From Prolixibacteraceae bacterium (lineage in GTDB: Bacteria; Bacteroidota; Bacteroidia; Bacteroidales; Prolixibacteraceae): a stretch of 37,086 bases of DNA. Under the pieces are notes generated by a model, which was not told the origin of the DNA, made no database searches, and saw nothing but the letters and a program-made list of their open reading frames with translations. The stretch lies in contig JAONJW010000023.1 in NCBI GenBank assembly GCA_028377305.1, positions 1 through 37,086 on the forward strand, written 5' to 3'. Below are positions 8,749 to 17,401 of the stretch, piece after piece; the first letter of the stretch is position 1; each line of letters starts with the position of its first letter. A program made the position numbers and the translations under genes.

Positions 8749-9750
8749 TTAAGAACCTAAAGTGGCCACCATTACAGCTTTGATGGTGTGCATTCTGTTT
8801 TCTGCTTCATCAAATACAATTGACGCTTCGCTTTCGAAAACATCATCGGTTACCTCCATGGCTTTCAAACCATATTTATCGAATATATCTTGTCCAATTT
8901 GTGTTTCACAGTTGTGGAAAGCAGGAAGACAGTGTAGGAATTTCACATCTTTGTTTCCTGTCATCTCCATCACTTCTTTGTTCACTTGATATGGCTTCAG
9001 AAGTGCGATTCTTTCTGTCCATACCTCTTCTGGTTCTCCCATAGATACCCAAACATCCGTATAGATGAAATCACAATCTTTTACTGCTTCTGCCACTGAA
9101 TCAGTGATAGTGATCTTACCTCCTGTTTGAGCAGCGATCTCTTGACAACGATCTTGTAGCTTCTGCTTAGGTTGACACTGTGTAGGTGCTGCAGCACGGA
9201 AATCCATACCTAGTTTAGCCGCGCCGACCATTAATGAGTTACCCATGTTGTTGCGTGCATCTCCAAGGTAAGCAAACTTCACTTCAGATAGATCTTTAGA
9301 GGAGTGCTCCATCATGGTAAGGAAGTCGGCAAGAATTTGTGTTGGGTGGAACTCATTGGTTAGTCCATTCCATACAGGAACGCCAGCATGCTCGGCCAAC
9401 TCATTGACAATCTGTTGTCCATATCCACGATATTCAATACCATCGTACATACGTCCCAACACTCGGGCAGTGTCCTTCATTGACTCTTTCACGCCAATCT
9501 GCGAGCCTGAGGGGCCGAGATAGGTAACTTTTGCACCTTGATCGTATGCCGCGACTTCGAAGGCACACCTTGTACGTGTAGAAGATTTTTCGAAGATTAA
9601 TGCGATGTTCTTACCCTTCATGGTGGGTTGCTCATACCCCCCTCTTTTGGCTTTCTTCAGATCTTCAGCTAGTTGAAGAAGGTAGCGAAGCTCCTGAGGA
9701 GTGTAATCCAAAAGGGTAAGGAAACTTTTATTTTTAAGATTGAATGCCAT
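8749..9750 (-). CDS. arcB: ornithine carbamoyltransferase (probably catabolic, ArcB-like)
   Basis: The enzyme interconverts ornithine + carbamoyl phosphate and citrulline + phosphate. The 333-residue protein has the carbamoyl-phosphate motif STRTR (57-61), HPTQ in the NEFHPTQ segment, the ornithine-binding SMG loop ([11 protein letters not shown]) and HCLPAFHN. The overall sequence is close to enterobacterial ArgF/ArgI and ArcB. It does not look like the acetyl- or succinyl-ornithine transcarbamylases usual in Bacteroidota arginine synthesis, as the SMG loop is the standard ornithine type. It starts 21 bp after carbamate kinase, in one operon, which argues for citrulline breakdown to ATP rather than arginine synthesis. 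No arginine deiminase gene is in the window, so the catabolic reading is inference. argF is the alternative name. Confidence 0.93.
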   Translation of the reverse strand: MAFNLKNKSFLTLLDYTPQELRYLLQLAEDLKKAKRGGYEQPTMKGKNIALIFEKSSTRTRCAFEVAAYDQGAKVTYLGPSGSQIGVKESMKDTARVLGRMYDGIEYRGYGQQIVNELAEHAGVPVWNGLTNEFHPTQILADFLTMMEHSSKDLSEVKFAYLGDARNNMGNSLMVGAAKLGMDFRAAAPTQCQPKQKLQDRCQEIAAQTGGKITITDSVAEAVKDCDFIYTDVWVSMGEPEEVWTERIALLKPYQVNKEVMEMTGNKDVKFLHCLPAFHNCETQIGQDIFDKYGLKAMEVTDDVFESEASIVFDEAENRMHTIKAVMVATLGS

Positions 9751-9771
9751 AATGAAATTAGTTTATTGAGG

Positions 9772-10740
9772 TTATGCTTTGTGCGCCTCTCCGTAATGAA
9801 GCGTTATCTTCGTTCCATACTTTCTGTCTTGGAGTTTGGTTGCTTCAGTGATGATAGCTTTCTCGCCACCACTTTTCACAAAATCCAAACAAGCATTGAC
9901 TTTAGGCTGCATGGTTCCTTCGCCAAAAGCACCTTTGTGTCCATATTCGACTGCATCTTTGTAGTCGAGAAATTCCAATACTTTTTGGTTTGTAGTGCCG
10001 TAGTCAGAATAAAGATAAGGAACATCTGTTAAAATGTAAAACTCGTCAGCATTAACGCTTGTAGCCAACACTGAGGATGCCATATCCTTGTCTATCACCC
10101 CTTCCACAGGTACCAGATTATTGACTTGATCGAGGTAAACAGGAATTCCTCCGCCCCCACTGGCAATGACAATTACTCCCCTTTCACACAACTCTTTGAT
10201 CCATCCGGAGTTCATCACAGAGATAGGTGTAGGAGAAGGAACCACACGACGATAAGCCCCCTCTTTCTTTGGAGAAGGTCTGAACTGCCATCCATTCTTC
10301 TGCTCTAACTCATTCTTTTGTGCTTCAGTGTATGTCGGGCCTACACGTTTTGTCCAATTGACAAATGCATGATCGTCAGGGTCTACCTCAACCATCGATG
10401 ACATAGTAATCACTTCTCTTTGCATATTGTATTTTTTCAACAAATTGCGCAGGTTTCTCTCAATGGTGTAACCAATCCCCCCTTGGGAGTCAGCCACACA
10501 AATGTCTAGCGGCATGGATGGAATACCATAATCCCTTGTTCCAGCTTCATTACGAAGAAGAATATTACCCACTTGAGGCCCATTACCATGAGTGATGATA
10601 ATGTTATAGTTCTGCTTTATCAAGAATACAATATTTTCGAGGGTATCCATTGTATTCTTATTTTGCTGATCCATATTTCCCTCTTGGTTAGAACGTAATA
10701 GAGCGTTTCCACCAAGAGCTACTACTGCAAGTTTTGTCAT
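9772..10740 (-). CDS. arcC: carbamate kinase
   Basis: Carbamate kinase transfers phosphate from carbamoyl phosphate to ADP, giving ATP, CO2 and ammonia. The 322-residue product belongs to the amino-acid kinase fold. Its motifs include VVALGGNALL at the N-terminus, the ITHGNGPQVGN loop (~49-60), IASGGGGIPV in the middle and DKDMASSVLA after VEGVID. The C-terminal GTMQPKV motif is the typical substrate/cofactor segment. Length is slightly above the usual ~310. It is the first gene of a two-gene minus-strand operon with arcB; the intergenic 10741-11002 separates it from divergent ftsK. Identification is secure; direction of flux in vivo is not shown by sequence. Confidence 0.96.
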   Translation of the reverse strand: MTKLAVVALGGNALLRSNQEGNMDQQNKNTMDTLENIVFLIKQNYNIIITHGNGPQVGNILLRNEAGTRDYGIPSMPLDICVADSQGGIGYTIERNLRNLLKKYNMQREVITMSSMVEVDPDDHAFVNWTKRVGPTYTEAQKNELEQKNGWQFRPSPKKEGAYRRVVPSPTPISVMNSGWIKELCERGVIVIASGGGGIPVYLDQVNNLVPVEGVIDKDMASSVLATSVNADEFYILTDVPYLYSDYGTTNQKVLEFLDYKDAVEYGHKGAFGEGTMQPKVNACLDFVKSGGEKAIITEATKLQDRKYGTKITLHYGEAHKA

Positions 10741-10955
10741 AAATACAAATATTAAAAGGAATCATTGGTAACAAATTACAGAACTAAAATAACACATTTA
10801 GATCCTACAAACCAATGACTTGAACACTGCTTAAGAACATCGAGAACAAGAATAAAAATCATATCTTTTCCGGTTTGTTTGCCACGAAGCATAATGAAGT
10901 TCACTTTTTAAGATAAATTCTACGTAAAGTATAAAACTAGTACCATACAAAAGAT

Positions 10956-10963
10956 TAAATTTG
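10956..10963 (+). promoter_or_regulatory. candidate -7 box of the ftsK promoter
   Basis: TAAATTTG matches the Bacteroidota -7 consensus TAnnTTTG and lies 39 bp before the ftsK ATG. No convincing -33 TTTG is placed upstream, so this is a weak call. Confidence 0.35.
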
Positions 10964-11002
10964 TAATACAAATGACAATGAATAAACGGATTTTCTCTTA
11001 AT

Positions 11003-13510
11003 ATGATAAAAAATAAGACCAAAGGCATAAGTAATCTGTTCTCAAAAATTAAAAACTTACGACTAGGTGGAAGAGTAAAATTGATTTTTGCCCTTCTTTC
11101 TTTCGGGTTTGCGTTATATCTACTCATATCATTACTACTATTCTTCATTTTAGGAAAGTCAGATCAGAGTGCATTAAGCATTACGATTCATGATATTCTT
11201 TCGGACCCCAATAATACAATCCATAATATTGGCGGGAAATCAGGGATCTATTTGGGCGACTACCTAATCAATAGATATCTAGGACTTTCTTCTTTTGGAC
11301 TGGTCTATTTTTTCGTTCTTATAGGTTTTCTTGCCTTGGGAGGCAAAAAACGCTTCTTGATCCGCTCGGTGAAACTAATGTTGATAATGGCCTGGAGTAG
11401 TATCACTTTGGGTTACTTGTTTGTTGCATTTTATGAGAATTCAAACTTCTTCCCCGGGGGAGCGTACGGTCTGTACTATAGCCAACTGATGAATGGAGTG
11501 ATTGGGAAACTCGGTACGTTCTTGGTTTTGGTTATCACAGCCATGATCTTCTTTATCTATGAGTTTGACAACTTCCCAGATCTTCTGAAAGAGGCGATGG
11601 AAAGGGTGATTGACTTCTTCTCATATAGCTTTCAAAGAACCATTAATTTCTTTAAATCTCTTTCATTTAAGAAGGTTAAGAAAGATAGTTTGGCCAGTGA
11701 GGTGAGTAATAATGAGGCAGATATTGTGATGGAAGAGGATGTTATAGATGATAGTACTTTCTCACAAAAACCTATAACAGAAACGTTTGAAACACATCAT
11801 GAGTTTGAGTCTTATGTACAAACTCCTGTCAGGGAACATGTGGAGATGGACACGGTACCGACGAGACCATTTAATGAGACCGATTATGAATCTGTTCATA
11901 TTCCAATACATAATTCAGCACCGGTAGCTGAAGAGGAAGGCTTGAGTCTTGAAGTTACCGAAATGATTCAAGAGGAACAGGTGGGTGAGTTGGATCATAC
12001 GGAGATAGAGGATTACGATCCAACCTTAGACCTTTCCTCCTATCGTTTTCCGGGGTTGGATCTTCTACGTAAATTCGATTCGCAAACAAATATTGTTACC
12101 AACGAAGAGCTACAAGAGAATAAAGAGCGTATTGTGGAGACACTGCGTAACTATAATATTGAGATTAAAAGTATCAAGGCCACCACAGGTCCAACTATTA
12201 CTTTGTATGAAATTATTCCTGCACCTGGAGTGCGTATTAATAAGATTAAGAACCTAGAAAATGATATTGCTCTAAGTTTGGCAGCGTTAGGTATTCGTAT
12301 TATAGCACCTATCCCAGGAAAAGGAACCATCGGTATTGAGGTTCCAAATCAAAAAGCACAAATTGTTTCGATGCGCGAGATCATAGGTTCGAAGAAGTTT
12401 TCAGAGTCGAGTTATGATCTTCCTATTGCATTTGGTAAGACAATATCCAATGAAGTTTATATGGTGGATTTAGCTAAGATGCCACATATCTTGGTTGCAG
12501 GTGCAACAGGTCAGGGTAAGTCCGTGGGACTAAATGCTATGATTACATCACTGCTGTATAAAAAGCATCCATCGCAATTAAAGTTTGTGTTTGTCGATCC
12601 AAAGAAGGTGGAGCTGAGCTTATACTCCTTGATTGAGAACCACTTCTTAGCAAAGATGGAAGATGAAGAAGAGCCAATTATCACAGATGTGCAGAAGGTT
12701 AAAAATACGCTAAACTCTGTCTGTATCGAGATGGATAATCGATATGATCTTCTGAAGAATGCACATGCTAGAAATATAAAGGAGTATAATAAGAAGTTTG
12801 TTGAACGTAAATTGAATCCTGAGAAAGGACACCACTATCTTCCATATATCGTAGTGATAGTGGATGAGTTCGCCGATTTGATTATGACAGCAGGTAAAGA
12901 GATTGAATCTCCTATAGCTCGTATTGCACAATTGGCACGTGCAGTCGGAATTCATATGATAATAGCAACACAGCGTCCATCAGCCAATATTATTACTGGA
13001 CCTATTAAGGCAAATTTCCCTGCAAGAGTTGCATTTAAGGTCGCTTCGATGGTAGATAGCCGAACCATTCTTGATGCTCCAGGAGCAAATCAGTTGATCG
13101 GGAAAGGAGATATGCTAATTCAAACAGGAAGCGAGATGACTCGTGTACAGTGTGCATTTATTGACACTCCTGAAGTTGAAGAGTTGGTTGAATTCATTGG
13201 AGAACAACGTGGTTACCCAACAGCATTTTTCCTTCCAGAGTATAAAGATGAATCCTCACAGATGGCTGATGATACCGATTTGGATAATCGTGATGAACTT
13301 TTTGAAGAAGCTGCACGATTATTGATCATGAACCAAGTAGGTTCTACTTCGGCCATTCAAAGGAAGTTTTCTATTGGATATAACAGAGCAGGAAGGATCA
13401 TGGATCAACTAGAATACGCCGGTGTAGTAGGCCCTAATGAAGGTTCAAAAGCTAGGAAAGTATTGATACCTGATGAAACAAATTTAGAAATGTTATTACA
13501 ATCACTGTAA
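11003..13510 (+). CDS. ftsK: DNA translocase FtsK
   Basis: FtsK couples division to chromosome dimer resolution, pumping DNA at the septum. The 835-residue protein has four N-terminal membrane segments (about 25-50, 93-115, 122-143 and 170-190), an acidic linker (~220-345), and a RecA-like motor beginning near 360. Walker A is GATGQGKS (500-507) and Walker B is VVIVDEFADL. ATQRPSANIITG and the ARVAFKVASMVDSRTILD stretch are standard motor motifs. The C-terminal ~65 residues form a winged-helix gamma domain (LFEEAARLLI to ARKVLIPDE) with SVGSTSAIQRKF-like DNA-recognition sequence, here QVGSTSAIQRKF. The linker is shorter than in Escherichia coli, normal for the phylum. lolA follows 40 bp downstream. 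Identification is secure. Confidence 0.97.
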   Translation: MIKNKTKGISNLFSKIKNLRLGGRVKLIFALLSFGFALYLLISLLLFFILGKSDQSALSITIHDILSDPNNTIHNIGGKSGIYLGDYLINRYLGLSSFGLVYFFVLIGFLALGGKKRFLIRSVKLMLIMAWSSITLGYLFVAFYENSNFFPGGAYGLYYSQLMNGVIGKLGTFLVLVITAMIFFIYEFDNFPDLLKEAMERVIDFFSYSFQRTINFFKSLSFKKVKKDSLASEVSNNEADIVMEEDVIDDSTFSQKPITETFETHHEFESYVQTPVREHVEMDTVPTRPFNETDYESVHIPIHNSAPVAEEEGLSLEVTEMIQEEQVGELDHTEIEDYDPTLDLSSYRFPGLDLLRKFDSQTNIVTNEELQENKERIVETLRNYNIEIKSIKATTGPTITLYEIIPAPGVRINKIKNLENDIALSLAALGIRIIAPIPGKGTIGIEVPNQKAQIVSMREIIGSKKFSESSYDLPIAFGKTISNEVYMVDLAKMPHILVAGATGQGKSVGLNAMITSLLYKKHPSQLKFVFVDPKKVELSLYSLIENHFLAKMEDEEEPIITDVQKVKNTLNSVCIEMDNRYDLLKNAHARNIKEYNKKFVERKLNPEKGHHYLPYIVVIVDEFADLIMTAGKEIESPIARIAQLARAVGIHMIIATQRPSANIITGPIKANFPARVAFKVASMVDSRTILDAPGANQLIGKGDMLIQTGSEMTRVQCAFIDTPEVEELVEFIGEQRGYPTAFFLPEYKDESSQMADDTDLDNRDELFEEAARLLIMNQVGSTSAIQRKFSIGYNRAGRIMDQLEYAGVVGPNEGSKARKVLIPDETNLEMLLQSL

Positions 13511-13550
13511 TTTGACTATATTGGGACAGGATTTATTATAAACATAATAT

Positions 13551-14183
13551 ATGAAGAAAACATTACTGCTATTCACTATTATCCTGAGCACAACTTTAAG
13601 TTATGCACAGATGGATGGAAAGAGTATTATCGATAATTTCACAAAGAAACTAGAGTCATATCCATCAATTGAAGCATCATTTGAATTCACTTTGGAGAAC
13701 AAAGAGGCTGAAATTAGTGATACTAACACAGGTAAACTAGTTATCCATGGAGATAAATACAGATTGGATATGCTGGGGATAGAGATATATTCTGATGGTA
13801 AAACAAGCTATTCTTTCATGCCAAGCACTAATGAAGTAAATATTTCAACAGTGGATAGTGAAGAAGAAGGTGCTGTTGATCCAGCAAAGATGTTCCGTAT
13901 GTATAAGGAGGGAATGAAAGTTAGACTTCTGAATACAACAAAAAGAGGTAATGTTACGGAATATGAGATCGAGCTAATCCCATCGACGGAAGATAACTTC
14001 AATAAATTGGTTGTTTTTATTACATCTGAGAATAAATTAAACAAAGCAATCACTTATGCAAATGATGGTAATGTTTATACGATTAACATCAATGAAATGA
14101 TTACTGATAAGAAATTTGAAGATGGTTATTTCAAGTTTAATAAAGCAAACCATCCAGATGTCGATATTATAGACATGAGATAA
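13551..14183 (+). CDS. lolA: LolA-like outer-membrane lipoprotein carrier
   Basis: This is a 210-residue exported protein with a signal peptide (residues 1-19, ending LSYA|Q) and the LolA/LppX beta-clam fold pattern. The stretch SIEASFEFTLENKEAE is followed by GKLVIHGDKYRLDMLGIEIYSDGKTSYSF, where LolA proteins carry their conserved core, and by DPAKMFRMYKEGM. The expected role is carrying lipoproteins through the periplasm from the Lol ABC transporter to the outer membrane. Bacteroidota LolA homologues are commonly found right after ftsK, as here, 40 bp apart and probably in one transcript. A strong terminator follows. Divergence from proteobacterial LolA is high, so symbol use follows family and position. 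Confidence 0.85.
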   Translation: MKKTLLLFTIILSTTLSYAQMDGKSIIDNFTKKLESYPSIEASFEFTLENKEAEISDTNTGKLVIHGDKYRLDMLGIEIYSDGKTSYSFMPSTNEVNISTVDSEEEGAVDPAKMFRMYKEGMKVRLLNTTKRGNVTEYEIELIPSTEDNFNKLVVFITSENKLNKAITYANDGNVYTININEMITDKKFEDGYFKFNKANHPDVDIIDMR

Positions 14184-14202
14184 TCCTTGATTAAGGATGA
14201 AT

Positions 14203-14240
14203 AAAAAAGGAAAATATCCACTGCGATATTTTCCTTTTTT
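14203..14240. terminator. bidirectional intrinsic terminator (lolA / WbqC gene)
   Basis: A 16-bp stem pairs AAAAAAGGAAAATATC (14203-14218) with GATATTTTCCTTTTTT (14225-14240) around the loop CACTGC. It lies between convergent lolA and the WbqC-family gene, whose stop codon begins immediately after it. Confidence 0.92.
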
Positions 14241-14861
14241 TTATTTAAGATAGAGATATGACTCAGTTCCTTGATTAAATAGAAGATCTATAATAGAGAG
14301 GTTAGGAAGAAATTCACCTTTAGAAAACATCATCTGCCTATAAGGCTTCTGGATGAAGCCGGGATCCATTAAAGGCTTCTTTGGTGTAATGTAGCTCCTC
14401 ATATCCTCAATGGCTTTCTCCTTCAAAGGAATTTGACTCATTAACTCACACACTTTAGACTCATCTAATAGATCTAACACAACATTATCTAGTGCCATAT
14501 TAAAATCCCATAGATAGTCATATCTATGATTATAAAAGGGTTCGAAGTAATCTCTATAATACTCAAAATATGGGGAGTGATTATATGCTGCTAACATGGC
14601 TCTCCAATGTTGTTTCTGCCACTCGATATCATACGAAATCTTTACATCTCTTATAACTGTATGATTCTTAGCAACGACAGGCACTGTAAGATTTTGAATA
14701 CCATTTGCTCCTAATATCTGACAACGATTTCGATAGGTCTGTTTAATATAACGCTCGCTATCTTCCCAAACGACCTTCTCGGCATTTATTCTATAGTAAT
14801 AGTGTTGTACGTTACCTAAATAACTCGTTGCTAGAATTGTTCTTCTAATGTTTTGTTCCAT
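14241..14861 (-). CDS. WbqC-family protein
   Basis: The product is a 206-residue WbqC-like protein, a family often linked to polysaccharide or surface-sugar loci but without a proven reaction. Hallmarks are the N-terminal ATSYLGNVQHYY, the NRCQILGANGIQNLTVPV segment, and the HWRAMLAAYNHSPYFEYYRD core. The frame is open to an ATG at 14906, but the start at 14861 (MEQNIRRTIL) fits the family. A promoter-like TATCTTTG box at 14911-14904 overlaps the longer reading and would then lie inside the gene, which also argues for the shorter one. The gene is convergent with ftsK-lolA. Family is confident; function is not. Confidence 0.88.
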   Translation of the reverse strand: MEQNIRRTILATSYLGNVQHYYYRINAEKVVWEDSERYIKQTYRNRCQILGANGIQNLTVPVVAKNHTVIRDVKISYDIEWQKQHWRAMLAAYNHSPYFEYYRDYFEPFYNHRYDYLWDFNMALDNVVLDLLDESKVCELMSQIPLKEKAIEDMRSYITPKKPLMDPGFIQKPYRQMMFSKGEFLPNLSIIDLLFNQGTESYLYLK

Positions 14862-14903
14862 GAATCTAGTAATACGATTTTCAATAGGATTGAAATGAAA
14901 GAA

Positions 14904-14932
14904 CAAAGATAGCTATATGTTCTTTGAGACAA
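14904..14932 (-). promoter_or_regulatory. candidate promoter of the WbqC-family gene
   Basis: On the minus strand TATCTTTG (14911-14904) matches TAnnTTTG, and TTG (14932-14930) sits 18 bp upstream as a -33 element. The predicted start would give a leader of about 35 nt to the ATG at 14861. Confidence 0.55.
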
Positions 14933-15481
14933 CAGTATTATTACAAAACATTCGAATTGAAAGTGAAATATAAGGCTCCTTTCCAAGGTTGATTCTTTAA
15001 AGGAATCTACGTTTAAAAAATATGTAAGAGACAACCTCCACCACAGAAAAGACAGAGACACTTTACTTTGTATTTCACATAATCAACATGCGAAAAACGA
15101 TAAATTGTAACCTATTTGTTAACTATCACTATACATTATCACATTACTCCTAGCATCAAGATGTCATTTAACATTTTATTTATTTATTTGATTAAGCTGC
15201 TGAAGAAGTAGATTGATATATAATATCCACATTTTTCCCTTATACAATAAGAAGTAATTAAACGTTAAACACTGTATTACAATAGATTACAAACAAACAT
15301 CTTATCCATATGACTCATCAAAAGAAAATTATATCGTCCATTTTAACTGTTTCACCGCTTTACATAAAAGACAATAAACTCTTTAATTGTTAAATAAAAC
15401 AAAAGACCTTTTTATCCTTATTTCTTTTACTTACTTTTATTGAAGTGAAAAACAGAGAGTATCAATAAAAACATCGAGATC
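14933..15481. other. AT-rich intergenic region
   Basis: About 550 bp between the divergent WbqC-family and ECF sigma genes. I see no coding frame, RNA gene or repeat. It must hold the sigma-factor promoter, but no clean TAnnTTTG was found near 15482. Confidence 0.6.
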
Positions 15482-15985
15482 ATGACAAAGTTACAATTCC
15501 AAAAATCTTTAGTAGGATTAGAAGATAGACTTTACTACTATGCATTAAGCTTGACAACGAATCAAGATGCAGCAGCAGATTTAGTTCAGGAGACTTTCTT
15601 GAAAGCTTTGAATTATCAAAGCAAGTTTAAAGAAGATACGAATTTTAAGGCATGGGTGTACACTATTATGAAGAACACCTTTATCAATGACTACAGAAAA
15701 AAGGTCAAAAATAAGATGAACCTTGATAGTAGTTCAAATGATTACCTTCTGTCCATAGCTAAAAATAAGGTGTTTGCAGCACCAGATGCACAACAAGAGA
15801 TGAAAGAAATATATCACGCAATAGATAACCTCCCTGAGAATATCAGAGCTCCATTTGTACTGTTTCAGAAAGGATATAAATATACAGAGATTTGTGACAT
15901 TCTAGGACTTCCAATGGGAACAGTAAAGAGTCGAATTTTTCTATCGAGAAAGAAGCTAGAAGATCAATTTCTAAATGTACAATAA
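15482..15985 (+). CDS. ECF-type RNA polymerase sigma factor
   Basis: This 167-residue sigma-70-family factor directs RNA polymerase to a subset of promoters. Region 2 is visible as DRLYYYALSLTTNQDAAADLVQETF...WVYTIMKNTFINDYRK (about 16-76), with the DLVQETFLKA core-binding helix and the -10-reading FINDYRK. Region 4 (about 116-165) has LPENIRAPFVLFQKGYKYTEICDILGLPMGTVKSRIFLSRKKL, a normal helix-turn-helix. Regions 1 and 3 are absent, defining the ECF group. No anti-sigma factor gene lies next to it: the gene is alone, followed by a terminator, which matches the widely conserved stand-alone ECF factors of Bacteroidota. The regulon cannot be read from here. Confidence 0.93.
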   Translation: MTKLQFQKSLVGLEDRLYYYALSLTTNQDAAADLVQETFLKALNYQSKFKEDTNFKAWVYTIMKNTFINDYRKKVKNKMNLDSSSNDYLLSIAKNKVFAAPDAQQEMKEIYHAIDNLPENIRAPFVLFQKGYKYTEICDILGLPMGTVKSRIFLSRKKLEDQFLNVQ

Positions 15986-16044
15986 AAAAAAGATTAAGAT
16001 CAGCTGTCTTAAAGTGACAACTCAAAAACAAAAGCAAATAATTC

Positions 16045-16070
16045 AAAAGAGAGGCATATGTCTCTCTTTT
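16045..16070 (+). terminator. intrinsic terminator of the ECF sigma gene
   Basis: AAAAGAGAG / CTCTCTTTT stem (16045-16053 with 16062-16070) around GCATATGT, followed by a run of T. Confidence 0.8.
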
Positions 16071-16114
16071 TTTGTCGATAGATTAGAGCCATGGAGAGCA
16101 ATAATGGCACTAAA

Positions 16115-16141
16115 AAAGGGGCTTCTTGAAGAAGCCCCTTT
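16115..16141 (-). terminator. intrinsic terminator of the SlyD-like gene
   Basis: A GC-rich stem AAAGGGGCTTC / GAAGCCCCTTT (16115-16125 with 16131-16141) with a 5-nt loop. On the minus strand it is followed by a TTTTTTA tract and lies 24 bp after the stop codon. Confidence 0.85.
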
Positions 16142-16165
16142 CTAATAAGTATAATATCTAGTAGA

Positions 16166-16741
16166 TTAACATCCACATCCAGAACCACATCCTTCAGCTT
16201 GGTCATCACCACAGCTTCCAGAGTCACAGCCACCAGAACCACATCCACATCCTGAATCAGGATTATAAACAGCTTGTAGCTCTTCAACAGTAGGCTCTTC
16301 GATAGTAATGACCTTACCAACAAAGAATAGTTCTTCACCAGCAAGAGGGTGATTGAAGTCCATCTTAACATTTTCTTCAGCAACCTCAAGAACAATACCA
16401 GTCATACGACGACCATCAGAAGTCATCATAGGAATCATCTCACCTACTTTGATTTTCTCTTCGTCAAACTTACCTTCAGCTTCGAAGATAGTCTTAGGAA
16501 GTTCAACAACTGCTTCTTCATTTACAGCACCGTAAGCATCTTCTTCCGAAAGTTGAACACGGAATTCTGCACCTTCTTCTAATCCATCAATTGCAACTTC
16601 AAAAGCTGGAAGCATCTGTCCTGCTCCATAAATAAATTGAAGTGGATTCTCTGCCGTAGCAGATTCATAAATATCTGCATCGAATGAATCGACACGTAAA
16701 TCATAGGTTAGCGTAACCTTTTTATCTTTAACGATACCCAT
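16166..16741 (-). CDS. slyD: SlyD-like FKBP peptidyl-prolyl isomerase with Cys-rich tail
   Basis: This prolyl isomerase/chaperone has an FKBP domain interrupted by an IF (insert-in-flap) domain, as in SlyD. It begins VTLTYDLRVDSFDADIYESA; the FKBP core continues with PLQFIYGAGQMLPAFEVAIDGLEEGAEF. The insert spans about residues 65-125 and the FKBP strand returns with NHPLAGEELFFVGKV. The last ~30 residues are almost entirely Gly, Cys, Ser and Asp with seven cysteines (ending GCGSGCGC), replacing the His-rich metal-binding tail of proteobacterial SlyD. An upstream ATG at 16777 would add twelve residues outside the family; MGIVKDKKV at 16741 is preferred, giving 191 residues. The cytoplasmic role would be folding and metal (Ni/Zn) handling, the latter inferred from the tail. 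Confidence 0.92.
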   Translation of the reverse strand: MGIVKDKKVTLTYDLRVDSFDADIYESATAENPLQFIYGAGQMLPAFEVAIDGLEEGAEFRVQLSEEDAYGAVNEEAVVELPKTIFEAEGKFDEEKIKVGEMIPMMTSDGRRMTGIVLEVAEENVKMDFNHPLAGEELFFVGKVITIEEPTVEELQAVYNPDSGCGCGSGGCDSGSCGDDQAEGCGSGCGC

Positions 16742-16866
16742 ATTATTTCCTTTAGTAAATTTAAAACAATGAGACAAAGAAAGTATATTTCATTCAAGAA
16801 ATAAAAGATTTAGACCTTTTTATCTCTATAGGCAAACACCTTTCTTTATTTAACAATTATCATAAC

Positions 16867-16903
16867 AAAAGTCCTAACCCTATTGTAAGGGGTTAGGACT
16901 TTT
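16867..16903 (-). terminator. intrinsic terminator of the superoxide reductase gene
   Basis: A 14-bp perfect stem AAAAGTCCTAACCC (16867-16880) with GGGTTAGGACTTTT (16890-16903), loop TATTGTAAG. It lies 30 bp past the stop codon at 16933. Confidence 0.85.
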
Positions 16904-16932
16904 AATATAATGGACTATAATTGTGCAATCAT

Positions 16933-17316
16933 TTACCCAACTACTTCAACAACAACCTCATCACTTTGCCACAATCCATGTTTTGTACAATAAGCATGTG
17001 CCATAAGTTTCATGTTTGCTTTAGTAGGAACTACATAGAAATCAACCTCAACTTGTCCAGCAGCGCTTCCTAATGCACCCGCAAGGAATTCTGCTTTTGC
17101 TAACATTCGCTCACCATCCCAAAGTTGTACCCATGAAATATAGTGATCAAAATCATCTGGGTGTAGATACTCTTCCCCTACTTTCACTTTCACTTTGTAC
17201 TTCTCCCCTTTCTTAGCGTTACCATCAACATGAACAAATGCAGAGTGACGATCTATATAATCCTTCTTTGCTTCTCTCTCAATCTGAGAAATATTCTCAT
17301 ATTTATTAATCTTCAT
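16933..17316 (-). CDS. superoxide reductase (neelaredoxin type, class II)
   Basis: The enzyme reduces superoxide to hydrogen peroxide without releasing oxygen, using a mononuclear Fe(His)4Cys centre. In this 127-residue protein the ligands can be placed at His24 (DRHSAF), His52 and His58 (HPDDFDHY), Cys110 and His113 (YCTKHGLW). The residue two before the first His, a Glu in Pyrococcus neelaredoxin (EKH), is Asp here (DRH). There is no N-terminal rubredoxin-like FeCys4 domain, so it is the one-iron class. It lies 85 bp downstream of ahpC on the same strand; the product peroxide would be the substrate of that peroxiredoxin. A TATTTTTG box at 17353-17346 could give its own transcript. Cytoplasmic. 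Confidence 0.92.
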   Translation of the reverse strand: MKINKYENISQIEREAKKDYIDRHSAFVHVDGNAKKGEKYKVKVKVGEEYLHPDDFDHYISWVQLWDGERMLAKAEFLAGALGSAAGQVEVDFYVVPTKANMKLMAHAYCTKHGLWQSDEVVVEVVG

Positions 17317-17401
17317 AGCTTTAAGTTTTTTTTATTACCACATTTCAAAAATAACTAACAATCGGCAAACAATAATGTTCTATTTCACTAGAATTTATTA
17401 T

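Noticed and set aside
9673-10032. 119-residue frame antisense to arcB/arcC
   Set aside because: It covers the ends of two well-supported genes and has no recognisable features.
14831-15061. 76-residue frame upstream of the WbqC-family gene
   Set aside because: It overlaps the promoter and the start of the real gene in another frame, with biased composition from AT-rich sequence.
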